A stretch of DNA of 64,000 nucleotides from positions 124,001-188,000 of the forward strand of contig NZ_WNJO01000003.1 of the NCBI RefSeq assembly GCF_009720675.1, in the 5' to 3' direction. Below are positions 59,758-64,000 of this stretch, piece by piece. The notes beneath the pieces are model-generated. The model had not been told where the DNA came from. It saw only the letters and a list, made by a program, of their open reading frames with translations, and did not search any database. The stretch's first letter is position 1. Each line of letters begins with the position of its first letter. The position numbers were made by a program, and so were the translations under genes. The stretch is from Secundilactobacillus folii. Its GTDB lineage: Bacteria; Bacillota; Bacilli; Lactobacillales; Lactobacillaceae.

Positions 59758-61035
59758 ATGAAAGAGACCGAAAAGTTACAAGTCGTCCAGTCGTTGATCA
59801 ATATACAATCAGTTAATGGCAGCGAAACACCAGTTGCCGATTATTTAATTCGGCTATTAGGCAATCATGGTATCAAAGCACAACGAATCGAAGAATTTCC
59901 GGGTCGCTTTGGTTTTGTCGCTGAAATTGGTGATGGTCAGCACCCTAAATTAGGGTTAAGTGGTCATCTGGATACCGTCGCGCCTGGTAAGCTCGACAGC
60001 TGGACGTCACCCCCGTTTGAAGCCACCATTCGTAACCGCAGAATTTTCGGTCGTGGCGCTGCCGACATGAAGGGTGGCCTAGCTGCAATGGTGATCACGA
60101 TGATTGAACTGTCTGAACAGCAGCTACCGGTCCACGGTACTCTCCGGTTAATGGCCACTGTCTCGGAAGAATTAACGGAATCCGGTGCTCACTTTCTGGC
60201 GGAACACGGTTACGGTGATGATTTAGACGCCTTTATTTTTGGGGAACCGACTGGTGTTGCTCTCAACGACATTGATGCCTACTTTAACAGTGGCGGCGCT
60301 AAGATTGACCCACAACAACTGGTTGACGTTCAAAATCGGATCTTAGACAGTCAGGCTCCTGAACAGCATTTTCTCGTCACCGCTCACAAAGGGTGGATGA
60401 CTTATACGGTTTCCGCCCAAGGTAAGTCTGCCCACAGTTCAATGCCGAAAATGGGAGTTAACGCGATCGATGCCTTAGTGAGCTACTACGTTGCTGAACA
60501 GGAACTTTATGATAACCTACATGAAATCGATTCTCAGCTGGGAGCCACCGTCTATTCACCAGATATTATTCAGGGTGGCCACCAGGTTAATAGCGTGCCA
60601 GACACTGCTTTCGAGCAGGTAAAAGTCCGTACAATTCCGGAACTGCCAAATGATGATCTGATTATGCGTCTGCAACAGCTGATTGACGAACTGAACCTGA
60701 ATTCCGGCGTTGACCTTACCCTAACAGTTAACCAAAGTGAGCCACCGGTTATTAATCCCGGGCGAACCAACATTGTGACAGAGCTCCAGTTGGCCGCAGC
60801 CAAAAACCTTTCTGAACCTTGTACACTCCCCATTATCGGTGTTTCACTTGGGACCGACGCTTCGGAATTTCGGCGTTTCAATCCCACAGCGGATATGATT
60901 ATCTTAGGTCCGGGAAATACCAGTGCACATCAAGCTGATGAATACCTAGAAATGAGTTCTTATTTTGACTTCATCCACCTTTACGAACAGGCCGCAAATG
61001 CATTTTTAAGTGACCCGAACAACCACAGCAGTTGA
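59758..61035 (+). CDS. M20 family metallopeptidase (ArgE/DapE type)
   Basis: 425 residues. LGLSGHLDTVAPGKLDSW (metal His), GRGAADMKGGLAAMVITMIE (bridging Asp), ATVSEELTESGAHFL (catalytic and metal Glu), FIFGEPTG and a C-terminal His in GNTSAHQADEYLE. This is the ArgE/DapE family, deacylating N-acyl amino acids such as N-acetylornithine or N-succinyl-diaminopimelate, or di/tripeptides. Since the arg operon here has argJ, an ArgE role is not needed. It is slightly longer than typical DapE (~375-410). ATG at 59758 is 8 nt after GGAGG. Single gene. Confidence 0.9.
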   Translation: MKETEKLQVVQSLINIQSVNGSETPVADYLIRLLGNHGIKAQRIEEFPGRFGFVAEIGDGQHPKLGLSGHLDTVAPGKLDSWTSPPFEATIRNRRIFGRGAADMKGGLAAMVITMIELSEQQLPVHGTLRLMATVSEELTESGAHFLAEHGYGDDLDAFIFGEPTGVALNDIDAYFNSGGAKIDPQQLVDVQNRILDSQAPEQHFLVTAHKGWMTYTVSAQGKSAHSSMPKMGVNAIDALVSYYVAEQELYDNLHEIDSQLGATVYSPDIIQGGHQVNSVPDTAFEQVKVRTIPELPNDDLIMRLQQLIDELNLNSGVDLTLTVNQSEPPVINPGRTNIVTELQLAAAKNLSEPCTLPIIGVSLGTDASEFRRFNPTADMIILGPGNTSAHQADEYLEMSSYFDFIHLYEQAANAFLSDPNNHSS

Positions 61036-61039
61036 TCTA

Positions 61040-61085
61040 AAAAAACCTAGCAGCACAACCATTGGGATGTGCTACTAGGCTTTTT
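61040..61085. terminator. Bidirectional terminator
   Basis: AAAAACCTAGCAGCACA and GTGCTACTAGGCTTTTT between convergent genes. Confidence 0.85.
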
Positions 61086-61107
61086 AACGTGGTTTTCACT
61101 ATGGCAC

Positions 61108-61485
61108 TTATTTCGATGCCGCAACAGTTTCAGGATGGTCTAAAATTTCAACATTAGTGTCGATTACACCAGTATTCGTCTTGAGAGTGATCAACCCCAA
61201 CTTGCTTAAATCGAGCTTGGGTGCCTCATCGATGAAGTAATTATCGGCGTAACTCTTGATTAGCACCTTACCCATTGGGCTATCAAGTGCTTCATCAAAA
61301 ATCGAGTCGTCGACGCTTTCCTGATCAACAACTAAGAACCGGAAACTGACGTCCAGTGAGCAAACCCCTACCTTGGAGTATGCACCAACACCATCATCGA
61401 AATCTAAGATCAACTGATCACTGTCTGTAGTCATATGCTTCTTAAGCCGTTCGATGACTTCATTGCTCATTTTAAGTGTGGTCAT
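61108..61485 (-). CDS. HesB/YneR-like iron-sulfur cluster biosynthesis family protein
   Basis: 125 residues. MSNEVIERLKKH, LILDFDDGVGAYSKVGVCSL and DNYFIDEAPKLDLSKLGLIT fit the HesB-like FeS_biosyn family as found in lactobacilli, which keeps only one Cys of the usual three, so cluster transfer is doubtful. ATG at 61485 is 8 nt after GGAGG; the open frame extends seven codons further. Single gene convergent with the M20 peptidase gene. Confidence 0.82.
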   Translation of the reverse strand: MTTLKMSNEVIERLKKHMTTDSDQLILDFDDGVGAYSKVGVCSLDVSFRFLVVDQESVDDSIFDEALDSPMGKVLIKSYADNYFIDEAPKLDLSKLGLITLKTNTGVIDTNVEILDHPETVAASK

Positions 61486-61626
61486 TTTAATTACCTCCAA
61501 TTTCATTTACAAGTCACATTGTGCCACTAATTTGTTAAATACACAAATAGATTGCACACAATCTTTTTAGATTTAAACGCTTCAACTACGCTATAATCAA
61601 AGAAAAGACTTTCGGGAGGCATCACA

Positions 61627-62469
61627 TTGAAATTTTCTGTTCTGGGCCCGGCTGGTACGTTTGCCGATGCCGCCGCTCACGCTTATCTCTTAGCCCATCC
61701 CATTAACAACGTTGAAATTGATTATCACGCGACCTTTGACCAAGTTTACCAGGCCGTTGAACCTGATGGCATCGGTCTGCTGCCATTAGAGAATCAACTG
61801 GACGGTTTCGTTTTGGCAACCCTGCAACGACTCCAAGTCGCGGACGTGACTGAAATTGGCGAAGTTACCGTTCCCGTTAACTTCGGCCTAGCTGGTAGGG
61901 TCAACCGATTAGCTGATATCAAACGTATTTTTGTGCAGTTTAAGACTGAAGGACAATGTCAAAAACTGCTTTCTCAGTTGCCAGACGCTCAGATCATCAC
62001 GACTTCCAGCAACATGATTTCGGTCTCAAAGTTACGGCACGGTGTTGATGGCGATGCCGCCATCATCCCTCAATCACAGCTGGCAGTCCAAGCGTTTCCC
62101 TTTAAGCTCGACAACGTCGCTGATCAAGACAATAACGCCACCCGGTTTATTGTCTTCAAAAAACAACCGGCCACGCTGACGATGCCAGCCCGACCGGTTG
62201 AAGATGCTACTGCTATGTTTAAGTTTCCGTTGTTCGTCACGCCACCAACTGAGGAACCAGGCGTGCTGCACCAGATCCTGACCTATCCCACGGATGCACA
62301 CCTGAATCTGGTGACCATTATGTCATTGCCGACGCGCCAGAAAATCGGCATTTACTCGTTTTACATTGAAATCTCTGGCACTTTTGCGCAACGTCAGGTA
62401 CTGTTTGAAACGCTGAACCAGATGGCGCAAGTCTATACCTTGCATCCGCTAGGCTTCTATGCCGTTTGA
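61627..62469 (+). CDS. pheA: Prephenate dehydratase
   Basis: 280 residues, TTG start at 61627 with GGGAGG 7 nt upstream. Forms phenylpyruvate from prephenate. SVLGPAGTFADAAAHAYL opens the PDT domain; NNATRFIVFKK holds the T-R-F catalytic motif. GLLPLENQLDGFVLATL replaces the usual P-x-E-N-S-x-E-G block, so Ser to Gln and Glu to Asp at conserved places. The C-terminal ~80 residues are ACT-like but lack the clear GALxxxL and ESRP phenylalanine-binding blocks. Activity is likely but not certain. Its last 13 bp overlap the 3' end of the opposite gene. Confidence 0.82.
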   Translation: MKFSVLGPAGTFADAAAHAYLLAHPINNVEIDYHATFDQVYQAVEPDGIGLLPLENQLDGFVLATLQRLQVADVTEIGEVTVPVNFGLAGRVNRLADIKRIFVQFKTEGQCQKLLSQLPDAQIITTSSNMISVSKLRHGVDGDAAIIPQSQLAVQAFPFKLDNVADQDNNATRFIVFKKQPATLTMPARPVEDATAMFKFPLFVTPPTEEPGVLHQILTYPTDAHLNLVTIMSLPTRQKIGIYSFYIEISGTFAQRQVLFETLNQMAQVYTLHPLGFYAV

Positions 62470-63488
62470 GCATTAGTTGTCGTAGTGGTCTTAGCTTTTG
62501 ATTGATTTGCAATTTTAGCCTTTTCAGCTTCACGTGCCTTCTTCTGGTTAGCGCGGTGATATTCGGCCAAATGAACAAGGTTAGTCAAGAAGATATGTGT
62601 CTTCGCTTCGTAGTTGTGCTCACGGCCAAGCTGAGCTATGTAGCCGTTAATGTAATCAACTTCAGTCGGGCGGTCATGGATCATATCCTGATACATTGAA
62701 GGATAGTGAAGCGGCATATCGATTCGGGTATTAATATCCAAGGCGTGCATCTCTTCGTCACGCGTTGAAACTAAGGTGATCCCAGCACGCTCGCAAATAT
62801 CATAGGCTTCATCGATCAGTTGACGACCGAGGTCGTAGGCCTTTGGAAAGTTACCGAATTCGCCCATTTGAATTTCAAATAGTGTACACAGGGTATTAAT
62901 AACTGAATTAAAGATTACCTTTGTCATGAGGGTACCGCGGAAGTTCGTGGTCAACGTTGGGTTCATGTTGGCCTTCTTAAGTTCATCGAAAAGCTGGTGA
63001 GTCATTTCATCGGGCTTTTCAGTGAGGTTTGCCATGTTCATTTTACCAGCACCTGCTTTACCCATGAAATCAACGTCGCCAGGGCCGTTCAAAACGGTGG
63101 CAATCAACGCGGTACCAGCAATGATTTTATCATCGGCAAAGTATTGCTGCAGCTTCTCAATGTGGCCCATCCCGTTCATACAGGTAAATGCATATTGACG
63201 GTCATTGAAAAAGTGTTCGCAGCGTTTAAGAAAACCAGCCAACTGCATTTGCTTTGTGAAGAAGATCAAAATATCCGGGTCACCCTTATAGGATTCTGGC
63301 GTCTCAAGCTTGATCGGTGTTAAATGTCGATCTTGATGGTCACGTGATACGTAGACCCCGCCCTGTTCGCGGATCTTGTCAATGTGTGGCTGCCAAGTAT
63401 CGATAAACGTAACGTCATTACCAGCTTCCTGAAGAAGAATCCCATATCGTAGACCCATTGCTCCTGCACCAATCATTGCAAATTTCAT
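62457..63488 (-). CDS. Ketopantoate reductase family protein (PanE/ApbA-like)
   Basis: 343 residues. N-terminal Rossmann motif KFAMIGAGAMGLRYGILLQE, middle block IFFTKQMQLAGFLKRC and YAFTCMNGMGHIEKLQQYF (family Lys/Asn region), and C-terminal NFRGTLMTKVIFNSVINTLC and RPTEVDYINGYIAQLGREHN with the catalytic Lys and Glu-Asn region. The basic tail is about 30 residues longer than typical PanE. In lactic acid bacteria PanE homologues also reduce branched-chain 2-keto acids. T-box control favours an amino-acid-linked role over pantothenate. Start 63488: GGAG lies 10 nt upstream. Confidence 0.9.
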   Translation of the reverse strand: MKFAMIGAGAMGLRYGILLQEAGNDVTFIDTWQPHIDKIREQGGVYVSRDHQDRHLTPIKLETPESYKGDPDILIFFTKQMQLAGFLKRCEHFFNDRQYAFTCMNGMGHIEKLQQYFADDKIIAGTALIATVLNGPGDVDFMGKAGAGKMNMANLTEKPDEMTHQLFDELKKANMNPTLTTNFRGTLMTKVIFNSVINTLCTLFEIQMGEFGNFPKAYDLGRQLIDEAYDICERAGITLVSTRDEEMHALDINTRIDMPLHYPSMYQDMIHDRPTEVDYINGYIAQLGREHNYEAKTHIFLTNLVHLAEYHRANQKKAREAEKAKIANQSKAKTTTTTNAQTA

Positions 63489-63523
63489 TAAAATCACACT
63501 CCATAATATTATTATTTGATGAG

Positions 63524-63800
63524 AAAAAGCGCCCCTGAACAAGTTCATCACTTGATCAAGGGCGCTTGATGCGCTGTACCACCTTAATTCGCAATCGCCT
63601 TCACAGACGTTGCCTTTCGCGTACGGTCCCGGGACGATACGCTAGTCCAGTAAGGCGGACACACCGTGAACACTCAACAATCGCATTCACTGCTCGAAGG
63701 TTACTTTCACTGCTGGCCTAGCCACCCTTTCACACTCAACAGGGCTCACTTGGGATCCGCCAACGGCTACTCTCCTTGTCGTTGCATTTGCTTTTCTCAT
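63524..63800 (-). promoter_or_regulatory. T-box leader of the ketopantoate-reductase-like gene
   Basis: Minus strand: Stem I region AAGGAGAGTAGCCGTTGG ... CCTTCGAGCAG, T-box core TTAAGGTGGTACAGCGC (63585-63569), and terminator AAGCGCCCTTGATCAAG..CTTGTTCAGGGGCGCTT then TTTCTC. The specifier is not assigned; ACC before TTCGAG is one candidate. Confidence 0.92.
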
Positions 63801-63819
63801 CATTTGTTAATGTGGTTTT

Positions 63820-63848
63820 AATATAAACCCGGTTTACAGATCCGTCAA
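63820..63848 (-). promoter_or_regulatory. Promoter of the T-box/PanE-like gene
   Basis: Minus strand: TTGACG (63848-63843), 17-bp spacer, TATATT (63825-63820). Confidence 0.75.
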
Positions 63849-63942
63849 GCCTTTTTTGTGACTTTTTTTAAAGAGTGCAGGACAGGCATTTGAATTTCAT
63901 AACCCTTAAGCTGTTAAATTCCCCTTCAAAATAATCACCGCG

Positions 63943-64000
63943 TCATATATCATGATGCTTCTTTAAGTACCACATCAAGGCAATTATCGGGACAACAGAA
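63943..64000 (-). CDS. C-terminal end of an unidentified membrane protein (cut by window edge)
   Basis: The minus strand enters from the right edge in an open frame SVVPIIALMWYLKKHHDI and stops at TGA 63945-63943. A hydrophobic stretch followed by basic residues suggests the end of a membrane protein. Too short to name. Confidence 0.4.
   Translation of the reverse strand, partial: SVVPIIALMWYLKKHHDI

Overview
The window is low-to-moderate GC Firmicute DNA and reads as a chromosomal segment of a lactobacillus (family Lactobacillaceae). The signs are: GGAGG ribosome sites with frequent TTG/GTG starts, LPQTx sortase motifs behind KxYKxGKxW-type signal peptides, many small secreted proteins with GW/SH3-like modules, three T-box leaders, CcpA-type cre-like sites, and the gene order argC-argJ-argB-argD. 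The species cannot be fixed from sequence alone. No rRNA or tRNA gene and no complete insertion sequence or CRISPR array was seen.

Layout. 0-2 kb: an NCS1-family permease (cut by the left edge) translationally coupled to an allantoinase/dihydroorotase-type amidohydrolase, both behind a TPP (THI-box) riboswitch with its own terminator and promoter; this points to a thiamine-precursor salvage role rather than allantoin use. 2-5 kb: Mga-like and TetR regulators and a decayed alpha/beta hydrolase. 5-12.6 kb: a ~2,500-residue repetitive LPxTG adhesin. 12.8-15.7 kb: DUF4811 protein plus drug-efflux MFS, divergent from a MerR regulator, with both -35 boxes inside one palindrome. 15.8-17.7 kb: PadR-DUF1700-DUF4097 envelope operon. 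18-25.4 kb: secreted and adhesin-like proteins, a frameshifted rolling-circle Rep fragment, and two paralogous flavin-fold proteins that share a promoter/cre-like element. 25.5-29.7 kb: arginine biosynthesis operon. 30-31.7 kb: HrtAB/DevC-like ABC exporter. 31.9-34.6 kb: acetyltransferase, XRE/Rgg-like regulator, an array of five 112-bp hairpin repeats, and a Usp protein.

34.7-47.7 kb is rich in cell-wall enzymes: an NlpC/P60 endopeptidase and GH25 lysozyme operon, then a T-box-controlled peptide-binding lipoprotein with an amidohydrolase, an ArcD-like antiporter, a wrecked metallophosphoesterase, and an amidase coupled to a C39-like peptidase. 48-50.4 kb holds duplicated small secreted proteins and a zinc-ribbon gene broken by a nonsense codon. 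50.6-53.1 kb: a TetR regulator divergent from an AttH/CrtC-like lipocalin protein and a dimeric-barrel-like protein. 53.1-54.6 kb: a T-box leader, a short ORF, a cluster of CACATA repeats, and a FAH-fold hydratase. 54.7-64 kb: CPBP protease, aminotransferase, an amino-acid ABC transporter, a second copy of the hairpin element, an M20 peptidase, a HesB-like protein, prephenate dehydratase, and a third T-box driving a ketopantoate-reductase-like gene.

The most unusual signals are the TPP-riboswitch/amidohydrolase/NCS1 unit, the 103-104 bp palindromic element family (array at 33.55-34.12 kb, single copy at 59.46 kb), and the CACATA repeat cluster between a T-box leader and its downstream gene.
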